A stretch of DNA of 64,000 nt from Mytilisepta virgata (GCA_028015205.1 CM051520.1:66286694-66350693), one strand, 5' to 3'. Shown: positions 13,017 to 25,827, counted from the stretch's first letter. The notes: generated by a model from the letters alone, not told the origin. A program made the numbers and translations.

Positions 13017-15689
13017 GTAAGCATTGTGATAGTCAAAACATATTTGTTTTTACGGCCAAACTTTGTTTGGCGCTATCTTAATATAACTGTAATAACTGTA
13101 ATAACTTTGTAAGTTTGATATAGTCAGATCTTTACTATTATAACCATATGAATGCGTTGCCATTGTCAAAATATGGTTGGCCCAATGCAAAAAAATGTTT
13201 TCGCAGTCACATTTTGTCATCATCGGCCACGTCATACGACAATTTATAGCAATTGTTCGTTGTAGTAAAAATTTGCCTTTTCTTGCAATTGGTCTTTTCG
13301 GGCACTTTTCCCATCAGCAGTTGATAGCTTTTCTGTCATCAAAATATTTCATCACACATGTGTGCAATGGTCTTTGTAAAATGACAAATTGTGTACAATA
13401 TATCCGATACAAAAAAAATCATGTTTCTTGTGGACAGGAAATCAGAAATGTTTTTTTTCTGGCTAGCTACATTGGGAATTGTTTTGAAACTTGATGGTTA
13501 ATGTAATATATTTTTCGTCCTTTTTTAAAATTTGTAAACATATAATGACATATAGACTGTGGATAAATAGAAAAAAATCTTTTGTGCATATTTAAGCAAT
13601 TTATGTCTCATCAGAAGCGCTCAAAGTCCAAAATGTGGAAATCTTAAAAAATAATACAAACACTGACGAGCAGAATCAAATACCAAAATACTGAAAAACG
13701 TTGATGTAAAAAACTACCCAAGGACAAAGCTAAGTATAAGGGATATTCCCCTAAGTTTTCAACCTCTGTCTAATTTAAATCAGTGTCGGAGACATTATTA
13801 TTAGTAAATTATTTATTTAATATCTATAATTGTTATTTTTCGACGTGTAGTATAAGTCTTACCTGATAACAGATAAAGATAATACAGATCATCTGTCACT
13901 TTTGTTAATTTCACACACTTATAAGCCCATCGAACGTTGCCCCCAAATTCTGTATAACTCGAATCACTCCTATAGTGTAAGAAAATGAACATATTAGTTT
14001 TTGTTATACAAAAATCTGTTCGAACTATTTTTTTCTAATTTTTTTTCATTTTTAAATGAACGTGTAGTGCTTGGACGGATATTTAGACAAGACTAGAATA
14101 GTACATACATTGTACTCTTGAACTCTGCAATATCAGTGTAAATGTTTTAATACAGGTTTATAAAAGATGTTATCGTATTTCCCCATGCCTATATCGACCT
14201 GCGGAGGCTTTAATAATTTCCCGTACTTCGGCACTGTGACGTCGTAAAGAGTTGACCCGACCCTAATATGAGCTGATCCGAATATATCAGCGATGTCAAA
14301 ATGTTTGACCCAACATTGACCCGAATATATCAGGAAAACATCCGGTTATAGGCGGATGGCCATTTGAAAGTAAGAAATTCCACCCTGTCATAAACGGTTC
14401 TAAAGGTGTCAGGATAACAGTTCTAGAACTGTTCTAGAACAGTTCCTTTGACATTTTAGGATAGTTTTAAAAGGAGGTTTGAATTGATCCCAACTGTATG
14501 TGTGATATGAAAAATTCAATGTTATAATCTATATATATCTTATAGAATAATCCCTTTTATGAGAGATAAATTTCAAATGCTTTTAAAATGATTTTTTGAA
14601 ATATAGATTTTTAATTTAAAAGGACACATTTTCATCTAATTTTTTCCAATTTTTCATATAGAAAATTGTACTTATCTAGTAAGATAAAAGAATATATGAA
14701 TAGGTCATTACTAGTAAAGGTACAGATATTATTCTCCGGAAAAGCTTGATGCATTTTATAAGAAAATTTCCCCTTTTGAGTGAAGTCAAAATTTGAAATA
14801 ATGAATTTTGTATCACTTAAAAATTACTCATCAAAACCTGGGATGACCCCTTACCTAAGGATCAACCCTTACTTGAGGGTCTGTTACAAATCTGATGAAC
14901 GAACATGTACATGTAATTATCGATGAACAGTTTTGACACCACCAGTTTAATCGTTTGACTTAATTGAGAACAAATCCCCCCAAATGGGATCAGTTCTAAC
15001 CCCTAAACTAAACTGTTCTAGAACGGTTCTAGGGTAAAGCCAACACTGTCATTAATGATTCTAAGGTAGAACTGTCATAAGTGGTTCTGGGGACTATCAC
15101 AAATGGTTCTAGGGTAAAACTGTCCAGAATGGTTCTAGGGTAGATGGTTATAATTTTTGGTCAGTTTACACATTAACCATTCGCGGTTTATGAAGCTTAA
15201 TTTGCCTCAAAGTATGTGATATCGTATAACCTATTCGAAAATTGAAAATAAACTTTCGCTAATGGAAATAAGAAAGTGTTTAAAGTTTTCAACATCTGGA
15301 ACCAATAGGTCAGTCACAAGTGTCACATGGTGTGCTGTGTTATAGAAGAACAAGTTTAGTCAAATAGAACTTGTAGTGATTTTTTGTAGTTTAATCCCTG
15401 CGATATCTAAATCCAGAAACACCCCTCCCAGGGAAGAAATATAATATTAATGAATAATGAACAATAATAAATTTATGACAGTTGACGTTTCAATGCATTG
15501 TTCTTTGTGTTAAGAAATATATTGTAGAGGTTAACGTAAGTTTAAAATTAGACAAGCAATTAGGATTACAATGTAGTAATAAAAATGCAGAATTAAAAAA
15601 TACAATAAAATTTAGTGTAAGATAATATTTTCTGTTATTATATTTGTTTTAGAATATATAGTAAAACTTTAAATGGTTTTATGATTTGC
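13017..15689. other. Intergenic sequence with GGTTCTAG-rich repeats
   Basis: No gene was found. Between about 14385 and 15145 the motif GGTTCTAG / CTAGAAC recurs many times. Confidence 0.4.
14380..15145. repeat. Diverged GTTCTAGAAC/ACTGTCATAAATGGTTCTAG repeats
   Basis: An 18-bp perfect palindrome AACAGTTCTAGAACTGTT (14416-14433) overlaps a second palindrome ACTGTTCTAGAACAGT (14428-14443). From about 15040 to 15145 a roughly 30-35 bp unit resembling ACTGTCATAAATGGTTCTAG followed by GGTAAA is repeated about four times. Confidence 0.55.
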
Positions 15690-15956
15690 TTAGCCTGTTG
15701 GTAGTCTGGAAACGGGGAAGTAAAGGTTGTAAGTGAGGACTACATAGCTCCTAGCATTGGTTTCTTTCATATTATGGATTAATTTGTTACATTGGGATAT
15801 CTTTCTTTCAAAACCATGTAATACATATAAAACTGCCTTCTTCCATATGTCTTCTGTTTTCAAATCTACGCGTAACAACTGGGTAAAATAAAACAGCCGT
15901 ATTTGCTTTAACATCTGTTGAAAACTTTCTGTTTCAGATACGTCACTGTTCAACAT
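15690..15956 (-). CDS. Hypothetical 88-residue ORF, possible exon
   Basis: Open frame from ATG at 15956 to a stop at 15690. It is predominantly helical with mixed charge (SETESFQQMLKQIRLFYF..., KTEDIWKKAVLYVLHGFERK...), composition unlike the surrounding AT-rich noise. An acceptor-like GTTTCAG lies just upstream of the ATG. No homologue was recognised. It could be a single exon, a captured fragment or chance. Confidence 0.3.
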   Translation of the reverse strand: MLNSDVSETESFQQMLKQIRLFYFTQLLRVDLKTEDIWKKAVLYVLHGFERKISQCNKLIHNMKETNARSYVVLTYNLYFPVSRLPTG

Positions 15957-16044
15957 TATTCCCTCTGAAACTTTTACGCAAGGCGACCTCTTTGTTTATT
16001 ATTGAATAATTAATTAAGCAACACTACCTTTTGAAATAATGTTG

Positions 16045-16150
16045 AGATGGTCATGAAAATTGTATTAAAAAATTTCAGAAGATGGTCATAAAAATTATAT
16101 TAAAAAATTTCAGAAGATGGTCATGAGAATTATATTAAAAAATTTCATGC
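16045..16150. repeat. 35-36 bp tandem repeat, three copies
   Basis: GATGGTCATGAAAATTGTAT followed by TAAAAAATTTCAGAA starts at 16045, 16081 and 16116. Confidence 0.8.
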
Positions 16151-16479
16151 CCGTTAGCTTTCAGTTCATTCTATGTCTGACCCCTATCTGCCAAATTAAC
16201 AATGCAATTTCTGTTCATTTTGAAAATGAAAGGATATGGAATATGTGTAATAATACATATACTATACATGGTATAAATGTAACAAGATATCATTATTACA
16301 TTAACTATAAGATCACTGATGTATGATATAATTGGTGTAAGAAAGGAAATCTAAAATCCTCAAATAATAGTCAAATTAAAATAAAATAAAACACAAATTA
16401 GTAAAGGCAACAAACAAGCAGCTATATTTTGTATAGATATGTACCATTTATTGCGAGATTCCTCTTACTTCAAACGGCC

Positions 16480-17455
16480 TTCTGACATATAGACTTGGGT
16501 CGTCTGTCGCTTGTCGTCCGTCATCGTCTCGGGTAGAGTTTTTTTTTTTGATCTCCTCTAAAACCATTGAATAAATTAAGACAAACATTTGATGGAATGA
16601 TCCTTGGATGCCCTCTCCTTCTAAAAGTGTGTCCAGCATGCCCAACTTCCAACCGATATGGCTGCTGTTACTATAAATGAAAAATAGGGGGATGGATTTT
16701 TACAATCTTCTTCTATGAAAATACAAGGTAAGATTGAATCATACTTTGCTGAAATGGTCCCTGTGAGGTAAAATTTTAAAAATGTTTCCGATAACCTGGA
16801 CTGACAACCAAGATTGCTGCCATGGCCAAACTTAGTCTAACACAGGACCCTAAAAAATGCATTGAAAAATCTTGTTTAAAACGACTGGGTCAATTGGAAC
16901 TAAACTTTGCAGCGATTGTCCCAAAGTTGTCCTCTTTTTGTAAACAAGATGGCCGCCACGGCCGATCTAAGTTTAATATATGACCCCACGTGGAAATTTA
17001 TTGAAAAATATTCTTTTCTGAAACAAATGCGCCAATTAGAACCAGACTTACCAGCAATTGTTCTCTTTCAGAATTGTGTCTGATGACCCTGATTACCTTC
17101 TAAGATTGTTTCCACTTATTTAAACATGTGACCCATGTAGACAATTCACCAAAACATACAACCTTAAACTACTGAACAAGGGGAACCTAACTTCCCCCCG
17201 ATGATATGTATCCTATGACTAAGACTGTCAATTAAGATGGCCACCAATGCCTAATATAGGACCGGATTGGAAAATTCACTTCATAAAGTCTTCTTGAGAG
17301 CAATGGTAATAATATATATATGATCCAATATCAAAATATTGTCTATTGATCCTAATCACAAATCAGGTAACGTTTCAGTTCCTTCTTTTATGGTCGTTTA
17401 TTTGAAAAATTAATCCAGATGAGCGCTCCAGGCTCCTGTGAGCCTCAAGTGTTAT
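16480..17455. repeat. Degenerate 140-160 bp tandem repeat (GATGGCCGCC family)
   Basis: The phrase (C)CAAGATGGCCGCC appears in diverged form at about 16650, 16807, 16945, 17100 and 17231. Each is preceded by a CCAATTGGAACCAAACTT-like phrase and followed by a TTTAACATAGGACC-like phrase. Related repeats lie at 22600-23465, about 58900-59060 and inside the element at 59526-62125, so this is an interspersed repeat family and not a gene. Confidence 0.65.
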
Positions 17456-18254
17456 TATTATTATTATTTAAGGTCTTTCCCGTTTCCAACGGAAAGACCT
17501 TTCTGTAATTCGTATGATTATTATTATTAAGGTCTTTCCCATTTCCAATGGGAAGACCTTATTGTATTTCTTCTGATTATTATTTTTTTTCTTCCGCCAA
17601 ATTCGTTTTTTTCATTTCGTGACACTTGGTGGGATGTGTCGTATTCAAACACCGATTTCAAAAAACACCCTGCTAAGCCGAACTCTTTGTTGTTACAGAG
17701 TTATCTGCCCGGTGTAGCGAAACCTTGTTATCGCTTCATCTCTGAAACCGTAAAACTTAAATGCGAACCGAAAGGTGGAAAGTGTTCGGCTTATCGACTG
17801 CATGCTTCATGACACAAAACCGAAAGGATTTCAAATGTCATAATAAGAGTTATGTCCCCTTAATGAAAAGCAGTTTTCGCTAAAAATTTTTACTCGAAAA
17901 CTATGACTTGTACAGGCATGGGACTTTCACTATTGGTCATAGGACCAAATAAGCTATTGAAAGGAGTCAAGGTCAAATCTCAATTTAGACCTTGACCTTT
18001 GACCACAGACCTTGTTATTGAAATAGCTCAGAAACCGCAAGAGATAGCTGATTAAATATATTGGGAAAAATGTTTATCTTGTCAAGATCTAAATTTGTCT
18101 CATGGAACTGAAGTTGTACGATGACTCCTTATAGGAGTTATTGCCCTTGATGCATATTTGTTTTGTACTATAGCTCGAAAACCATTATAGATATGAAGAA
18201 AATGTTAATACGAAAAAAGATCAGTTTCAAAAGATCTACATTTTAGTACCAAGG

Positions 18255-18965
18255 TCAAAAGTCAGATATCAAGGTCATCAAAAAATCCCTAGCAACCGAT
18301 GGAAAAGTACCTAGCAACCATATATATTTATGGTCAGGACCCTATTATAGACCCATAGAGCTCAAAATGGAAGGTCAAGGATCAAGGTCATCGAAAGAGT
18401 CCTTAGCAACTGATGGAAAAGTACCTAGCAACCATATATAATTATGCTCAGGATCATATTATAGAGCCATAGAGGTCAAAATGGAAGGTCAAGGGTCAAG
18501 GTCATTGAAAAAGTCCTTAGCAACTGATCAAAAAGTACCTAGCAACCATATATATTTATGCTCAGGACCCTTTTATAGAGCCGTAGAGGTCAAAATGGAA
18601 GGTCAAGGGTCAAGGTCATTGAAAAAGTCCTCAGCAACTGATGGAAAAGTACCTGGCAACCAGATATATTTATGCTCAGGACCCTTTTATAGAGCCGGAG
18701 AGGTCAAAATGGAAGGTCAGGGGTCAAGTCATTGAAAAAGTCCTTAGCAACTGATGGAAAAGTACCTAGCAACCATATATATTTATGCTCAGGACCCTAT
18801 TATAAAGCCGTAGAGGTCAAAATGAAAGGTCAAGGGTCAAGGTCATTGACAAAGTCCTTAGCAACTGATGGAAAAGTACCTAGCAACCATATATATTTAT
18901 GCTCAGGACCCTATTTTAGAACTGTAGAGGTCAAAATCGAAGGTCAGTTGTCAAGGTCATTGTGA
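18255..18965 (+). repeat. 114-bp tandem repeat, block 1
   Basis: ATGGAAGGTCAAGGGTCAAG starts near 18367, 18481, 18595, 18709, 18822 and 18936, spacing 113-114 bp. 114 bp is exactly 38 codons, so the array is open in one frame until the 113-bp unit breaks it. TCAAGGTCA sequences recur in every unit. Confidence 0.85.
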
Positions 18966-19574
18966 CAGAGTCCTATATTTTGACTTTTACATGTCAAAAT
19001 AGAGGGTCAACATTCATGCATAATAGCCTTAATAGCAATTTGCCTTTGACCTTATGCCTTGTTATGGAAATAACCCATAAACCGTAAAAGATAGCTGATG
19101 AAATATGTTGGCAAAAATGTTTATCTTTGCAAGACGCAACTTTGTCCTGTTTCGCTCAACTTGGTTTATCGACTCCTTATAGGAGTTACTGGCCCTTGAA
19201 TATTTTACGAAACGCGTACATGGTCAAAACTCATAAACTGTTAGTCGTAGAGACTTGGGACTTTCACCAATAGTCATCAAATGTCTTATTCTTCAAAATG
19301 ACCTCAAGGTCAAAGGTCAAGGTCGCACTTGACCTTTGACCTTATACCTTGTTATGAGAATAACTCAGAAACCGTAACAAATAGCTGATGAAATATATTG
19401 GGGGAAATGTTTATCTTGTCAAGATCTAAGTTTGTCTCATGGGTCTGAAGTTGTACGATGACTCCTTATACGAGTTACTGCCCTTGAGGCATGTTTGTTT
19501 TATCCTATATCTCGAAAACCATTATAGATATGAAGAAAATGTTAATACAAAAAAAGATCAGTTTCAAAAGATCT

Positions 19575-19960
19575 ACATTTTAGAACCAAGGTCAAAGTCA
19601 GATATCAAGGTCATCAAAAAAGCCCTTAGCAACCGACGGAAAAGTACCTAGCAACCATATATATTTATGGTCAGGACCCTATTATAGAACTATAGAGGTG
19701 AAAATTGAAGGTCAAGGATCAAGGTCATTGAAAAAGTCCTTAGCAACCGATGGAAAAGTACCTAGCAACCATATATATTTATGTTCAGGATAATATTATA
19801 GAGCCATAGAAGTCAAAATGGAAGGTCAAGGGTCAAGGTCATCGAAAAAATCCTTAGCAACTGACGGAAAAGTACCTAGCAACCATATATATTTATGTTG
19901 AGCACCCTATTATAGAGCCGTAGAGGTCAAAATGGAAGGTCAAGGGTCAAGGTCATTGGG
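19575..19960 (+). repeat. 114-bp tandem repeat, block 2
   Basis: About three units of the same 114-bp repeat (AAGTACCTAGCAACCATATA each time), ending at 19960 with GGTCATTGGGACAGAGTCCT. Block 1 also ends with a close match (GGTCATTGTGACAGAGTCCT). Confidence 0.8.
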
Positions 19961-20580
19961 ACAGAGTCCTATATTTTGACTAATATCCTTAGCAACTTTG
20001 GATTAAAAGGTCAATTTGACTAGGGAAAGACCTTGCAATTGTTCTCTGAACAATTGTCTTTCTAGTTATTATTATTATTATTATTATTTTTCATACAAAT
20101 ATTTTTATGAAAAAAGATTGCCCTTTTTATGTTTTTAAATGACATACTTGGATGTGTCATTTTAAAAAGTAATTTCTCTTTTCTTTAATACATGTATCAA
20201 ATAATTCACAAAACGTAATTCAAAATGGCCAGAAATACAAAACAAATCACGAGGGCACACACAACCTATGATTTTGGAATTTCACATAAGAAACCACCTT
20301 CCCACTTACATCCGTGAAAGTGAATGGCAGAACAGATTGTTTCAATATTGAAAATAGATTCTTTATTACCAATTTTGATGCATACTATTTCACGCAATAC
20401 TGTCAAGTGTCCCCTGAAATCAAGATTTCAAAAGTTCTTACATAATGTAGTGTTCAACAAGTTCCAACCTCTCATAGAAAATATATTTAAATCTCAGAAA
20501 AGCTAACCAGAGCAGCTGTGATCGATATCTGAAAAAAGTTTTGTGTATCTCAATGTATATAAAAACAACATCATGCTTAC

Positions 20581-20797
20581 TTTAGAACTACAACTGCTTC
20601 TGAATCGGATAAAGGTAGATGAGATATACAAGAAAAACTGTTCAAAACAGTTCCTTGTGCAATCACCCAGGTACCTTGTGTGTTGCTTAATGTATCGGTA
20701 TCAGCAGTAAGGGTGAGTGATCTGTGAGCGGAATTTGTTGTCGTATTGTATATCCAGCTTGTTCCCTGTAAAGCGGTAGGCAGATTACATGATGAAT
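20581..20797 (-). CDS. Coding exon of an unidentified secreted-type protein, copy 1
   Basis: The minus strand shows an acceptor TCGTTGTAG/ATTCATC at 20798-20799 and a donor CTAAA/GTAAGC at 20580. The 217-nt exon between them is open in one frame only. The peptide starts SSCNLPTALQGTSWIYNTTT, continues with LTLTADTDTL and GTWVIAQGTVLNSFSC, and ends SDSEAVVVLK. Beta-rich character, N-glycosylation-type NTT and two cysteines suggest an extracellular domain. A second copy with the same length and splice sites lies at 26098-26314. No other exon of the gene was identified, and the family is not recognised. Confidence 0.5.
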
Positions 20798-22420
20798 CTA
20801 CAACGAGATATAAAATTTTTTGATACCAATTTTAATGCACAAGATGTGCATATAATTAGAAATATATATTACTAAAACATTAATAAATTGCTCAGCAAGT
20901 ACTAATATATATTTTAATGTTGCCAACTTCATTGATTCGTTTTTACTATTACTAATATAACGATCTTTTACACCCAGTGAAATACTACTTGGCGACAATT
21001 TCAACTTACTCTATGACCATTTGAAAATGAAACTATTTTGTTATGTAAATAAACTATTGTTTTTTATGTTCAAAACAAACCTCACGGTATCATTTCAATC
21101 TCATTTAATTAACATAAATAAAAATACAAACACAGTGTATGTTAGTAGAACAGCCTTGATCATACTGTATGTGTGGGCTTTCTGTTCACTGCTACAAACC
21201 TAAAGCAAGTTTAAAGGGAAGGACAAAATTCGGCTCCAAACTTAACATACCTATTGCAAATATACTTAAATATGTTTGTACAAAACGCCATTCCGACGTC
21301 TACAGTAATAAATGTGTATTTTAACAAATTGTTTTATAAAATAAAGCATTCGATAGTCGGCCATCTTAGTGACAAAAATGTAGGTGGTGTCGTAATGTAC
21401 ATATGGGCATTATATGAGGAAACTGGTCGATATTTACAAATTTATAACGATTATATCGCAAGTTAACCCGTGTCTGTTCTTAATTCAAATTCAGTAAAAA
21501 AATATTTACCAAATGTAATTCATGTAATTATAAATATGTGAAGAAATTAATTCGATAAAATAAAGAATAAAAACAATAATTGTAATGCAATTCTGAATTT
21601 CGCCACATCAGGAAACATTTTGTAACCTCTCACATGTAACGCTGAATATTTACCTTTGAATTAAATTATAGTAACAGCATACCCTTAAGATGATAATTGC
21701 AGGTAAATGACGCCCCTGATGAAATTATGATTAAAGTTGTTTATGGACGCTAATTCACACCATGAATGAGAAATTTAAGTAGATTTTAAACAATACGCCA
21801 TTTTCAATGGAAATATAATAAGAAGAAAGCAATGACATTATAAAACCATCTTATTTGATTTTAGGATTGTTCATAGTATTGAAATAATATTTTTAACTAT
21901 GATAATTTATATAAATATTAAAAGTTCGAATTACTTACTAGCAACTTTTAATTTATCACATTTGATAAAGCAATAATTGAATACCAACTTAATCAGCTGT
22001 TAATATGCTGCAATTAACCGAAGAATCAATTAGCAATTTCATTTTCTCAAATAAATACACCACCTTTCAAACCACCTCGGTTAGAGGAATTAGTATTTAA
22101 CGGAATCGAACCGCAACGGACACCTTTGTAATAAAAGCAGTATGATATTTTTTTTCTGGCACCTCTTTTTTAAGCGAGTGGTAGGTGTTTTAGATGTGAA
22201 TTCTCGACCTGATCTGTAATTATGTAATATTAAACACATACTGAGGTCATGTATGTTATGAAAAAGTATGATTCGTTTTTTTTGTTGTTTTTGCTCCTTT
22301 TTTAAATGAGTGGCAAGTGTTATAGATATGCATGCATTCAATAACCGGATCCATAATTTATATGAATAAAAGACATAGGCATGTCAGACACTTTCATTCG
22401 TAATTCCCCGTCGTTCTTTC
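20798..22420. other. Intergenic or intronic sequence
   Basis: AT-rich, no coding signal. Sequence just upstream of the exon (GATACCAATTTTAATGCA near 20823) reappears near 24700, consistent with a duplicated segment. Confidence 0.35.
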
Positions 22421-22424
22421 CGAC

Positions 22425-23465
22425 GATTATGAAAAATGTGATTCTGATTTTAACTTTTAAATTTGTTATTCCGTTATTCCGTTCCGTTCCGTTCGACAAA
22501 GTACCAATTGCTCTGAAACTTCAAAGATCTTCTTGTAAGAAACCACTGAGCCAATTCAATTTCTATATGGTATGAATTATCTTTATATGGTCCTCTACCA
22601 AATTTGCGATTTTTTTGCCGATCTGACATCCAAGATGGCGGCCATAGCGGATTAGTTTAACATTGTAGCCTATGGGAAAAACACGTTAACGGCCACTCAA
22701 AAACCTTTCACAGACTGGAGTAATATAATGCATGGATGAAGATATTATAGTCCTACATTTTTTTTTATGTTGATCTGAAATCCAAGATAGCCACCACCGC
22801 AGAACATAGTTTAACATAGGACCCCATGGGAATAACACGTAAACAACTCCTTCTGAAAAACCCTTTCACAGACTGGAGTAATATTATGCATGGATAATGA
22901 TATTATAATCCTATATTTAATTTGTGATTTTGATGCCGATGGCCACCACCGCAGAACATAGTTTAACATAGGACCCTTTTGGAAAAACACGTAAACATCT
23001 TCTCAAAAACCCTTTTACGGACTGGATAACATTATGCATGGACAACGATATTATAGTCCTACATTAAATTTGTGATATTTTGATGCCGATCTAAACTCCA
23101 AGATGGCTGCCATGGCAGAAGATAGTTTAACAAAGGACTTTATGGGAAAATCATGTAAACAGCTTATTATCAAAAACCCTTTCATGGACTGGAGTAATAT
23201 TATGCATGGACGATAACATTATAGTCCTACATAAAATTTCTCATTTTGATGCAGATCTGAAATCAAAGATGGTCGCCACAGCAGAACATAGTTTAACATA
23301 GGACCTTATGGGAAAACATGTAATTATATAAACAGCTTCTTCTGAAAAACCCTTACACAGACTGGAGATCTTCTTATGCATGCAAGATGAAATAGTTTTC
23401 TTTCTTCAAATTTGATTTTAGCGTTGGTCTGAAAACCAATATGGCTGCTACAGCCAAACATAGTT
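22425..23465. repeat. Degenerate 150-170 bp tandem repeat
   Basis: Starts with GTTATTCCGTTCCGTTCCG and GTACCAATTGCTCTGA, also present at 24112-24155. The phrases CCAAGATGGC, TAGTTTAACATAGGACC, CCCTTTCACAGACTGGAG and ATTATGCATGGA then recur at about 150-170 bp intervals (near 22631, 22782, 22936, 23098, 23264, 23433). Same family as 16480-17455. Confidence 0.7.
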
Positions 23466-23762
23466 TGTTTAGTTTATAATTATTTTATTTGCTCAAATAT
23501 AGCAAAAGGGATGGGACACAAGTTATGCCAACTTATATTGTCTTCTACCGTATTACAGTATAATTACAAGACTAATTTGAGAGCATACGAAATAACAATA
23601 TCTTATAAAGAGAAGATAAACTAAATATGATTAGGCAAACATAAAATACAAATTGGAGGTTTTTATAGATGAAAATATAACATATATATGTGTATGTATA
23701 TCATGTAGGAAGATATTTAAAAAAAAGCTTGGTAAACACACAAATTGTGACGACAGAAAGGG

Positions 23763-24083
23763 CTATTTAGATGAACAAAAATCTTTTGGAACCTTTTATA
23801 AATCTGAAGACTTCTCTAATGATAACAACGTTTTGTTCGTTTGTAAGATCAGTAGAACCTAAGGTCACAAGGTCAGTGCTTACATTTATATGATTTGGTA
23901 ACCATCTTAGATTGTTAAGCATCATAGTGCATTCTGCTGTAGAATTAGAACATTCAAGGAAAAAATGATTGATGTCTTCCATAGAGGCGTCACACGAGCA
24001 TGACGGTTCTGGTATGATATTTACTCTAAATAAATAGAGAAGCCTTCCGACGTCCTTTCTGACGATGGTTAGAAACATTGATC
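23763..24083 (-). pseudogene. LINE ORF2 C-terminal fragment
   Basis: The minus-strand frame contains PSCSCDASMEDINHFFLECS, a C-x-C-x8-H-x4-C zinc-knuckle pattern found at the C-terminus of many non-LTR reverse transcriptases. It is followed by LRWLPNHINVSTDLVTLGS and ends ...KGSKRFLF. The upstream RT is absent, so this is a 5'-truncated or internally broken copy. It is not the same family as the LINE at 29-34 kb. Confidence 0.6.
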
Positions 24084-24199
24084 ATGTTGAATCTGATTTA
24101 AACTGTTTAATTTGTTATTCCGTTCCGTTCCGCAAAGTACCAATTGCTCTGAGGAATTGTATTTAACGGAATCGAACGGAAACAGGCATCCATAATGTA

Positions 24200-24905
24200 A
24201 TAAAAATGTCACATGTTACCCTATACCCATTCTTTTTTATATGCTGCAGATGAAAAAAGTATAAAAATATGATATAACACAAAGGAAGGGATTTTTTTAT
24301 TAATCAAAATAGTTTGCAAGTTTGTGGACTATACAGATAGAAGATGAAGCACATGGATTTTTGTAACACATTCGTATTTTGAAGTTTGAAACTTGTAAAT
24401 TATTTTGATGAAAACTTAATTTAAATTAAAATATTTATACTAGTTGCTTTTGATGTATCTATTAGCATATTGAATATTTGGATTCATAAAATTTGTGTTT
24501 GACCCCCATTTGTATTCTTTGAGATATTTGTTAAATCTGTAAATAAGAATTTTAATTTGCTTCAGAAGAGTTTACCACGGAACTTCACAAGAATGAAAGC
24601 ATATTTTTCAATTTATTGAAATTAAATATATCTTAAAACATACACATTTTATTAGTAAAAACGTGTAGCAGATCTTCCCTCAACATCAAAAAAAATTCTA
24701 CGATACCAATTTTAACTGCAATGTATATGTATATTTCATGTATTGAACAATTGTCAGCATTGCTCAGGGTCGAAAGTATTGAAAGTCCAAAACCATAATC
24801 CAAAATAATTGAATAGCATATTTATATTCCAAAAGGACCGAAAATGTAAAATTATAGAACCGTAACAGGTTGATAACAGTTACACCCTCCATTAACTGAG
24901 TTAGT
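24200..24905. other. Intergenic sequence
   Basis: AT-rich, nothing recognised. Confidence 0.35.
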
Positions 24906-24908
24906 GGA

Positions 24909-25062
24909 GTACTCCTCTAGCTCAGTGGGTGCCAGGACTACAGAGTTCGATTCCCTGTTGCGCAGTAGTAATTTTGTAGATGAAATCATGCTCTCCGGTA
25001 ACAAATGAGACAGACCTTTAACCTCCGGCGCCAAAACAATAGGGTTTTCCCAATAAACAAAA
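24909..25062 (+). mobile_element. tRNA-derived SINE
   Basis: A tRNA-like head holds an RNA polymerase III A box TAGCTCAGTGG (24918-24928) and B box AGTTCGATTCC (24944-24954), inside CTCCTCTAGCTCAGTGGGTG and CAGAGTTCGATTCCCTGTTG. A body with CTCCGGTAAC, CCTCCGGCGCC and an A-rich end (CCAATAAACAAAAAC) follows. A functional tRNA is unlikely because the acceptor arm does not close. Confidence 0.65.
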
Positions 25063-25820
25063 ACATCCGCTCAATTAACTAATACTTTTTCATTTATTAC
25101 CAAAAAATATTTGTTATTAGAAGACACTATTAATGTACATGTTATTCTTCATAGCAAACTAGCTGTATACCCCCAAAGTCTCCACCCACAAAATTCGTAT
25201 GTCAAACAATATTTTCTTTTGTGATCTTATAACCACCGTGTATCATCACCACCGGATATAGCTACTTTTGACTGGTCTCTGTTCATTTTCTAAGGAAAAT
25301 ATCATTACTGTACATATGACAAGCTCTAAGTGACACCATATTAACAAGCTATGGAAACAAATTCAGATGAAACCACAAAATCAATCTGAAATGAACTAAA
25401 TTCTTAAATGCATAAAAATCACGAGCGCACAAACAACAAATACAGACTCCTATTTTTGGAAAGGTACATAATTATATGCACAGGTTAATTATTCCTGGGG
25501 CTTAACCTTCCTAATTTGCATCTTTTACAGTTTCAGGATTTTTCAAAACTTTCAATATAATAAAGTACTCAAAACCGTAAGAGACCGATGAAATTGCAAT
25601 TTCAAAATTTTACAAATTTATCTTACGTATGAAAATGTGCTATAGTCGTAATCAATGAATCTCTCATGCATAGAAAATATAATAAGCCCCAGAAAAATTT
25701 ACTACAGCACCACTCCTACAGAGCAGTTTCTAACCACAACAGCACTACTCTAATCCAGTTTCTAACAAAATTTCCTGAAAAACTTTATATTTCTCAATTT
25801 ATTTAAAAAATATAATATCA
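25063..25820. other. Intergenic sequence within a duplicated segment
   Basis: AAAAATCACGAGCGCACAAACAAC near 25416 resembles CAAATCACGAGGGCACACACAAC near 20240, so part of this stretch is an old copy of the 20.2-20.5 kb region. Confidence 0.4.
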
Positions 25821-25827
25821 TGCTTAC

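Larger units (their letters stand above)
17470..20065 (+). mobile_element. Nonautonomous hairpin-ended element carrying 114-bp tandem repeats
   Basis: The left end AAGGTCTTTCCC has its inverted partner GGGAAAGACCTT at 20023-20034. The left end itself folds (AAGGTCTTTCC...GGAAAGACCTT, given twice at 17470 and about 17530). The right end has a 9-bp stem CAATTGTTC/GAACAATTG (20036-20056), then TTTCTAG. Both flanks are (TTA)n runs. The interior holds two blocks of 114-bp repeats (18255-18965 and 19575-19960), each preceded by a related roughly 250-bp segment (18001-18250 and 19330-19600). No transposase is present. A CTAG end after a hairpin recalls Helitron 3' ends, but a matching 5' TC end is not clear. 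Foldback or MITE-like origin is equally possible. Confidence 0.6.

Noticed and set aside
16448..16645. 65-residue minus-strand frame
   Set aside because: Lies in the GATGGCCGCC interspersed repeat family.
18481..18965. 38-residue repeat protein from the 114-bp array
   Set aside because: Open only because 114 is divisible by three; a 113-bp unit breaks it, there is no start context, and the same unit occurs in noncoding form nearby.
24909..24970. tRNA gene on the plus strand
   Set aside because: Cloverleaf does not close and an A-rich SINE-like body follows.
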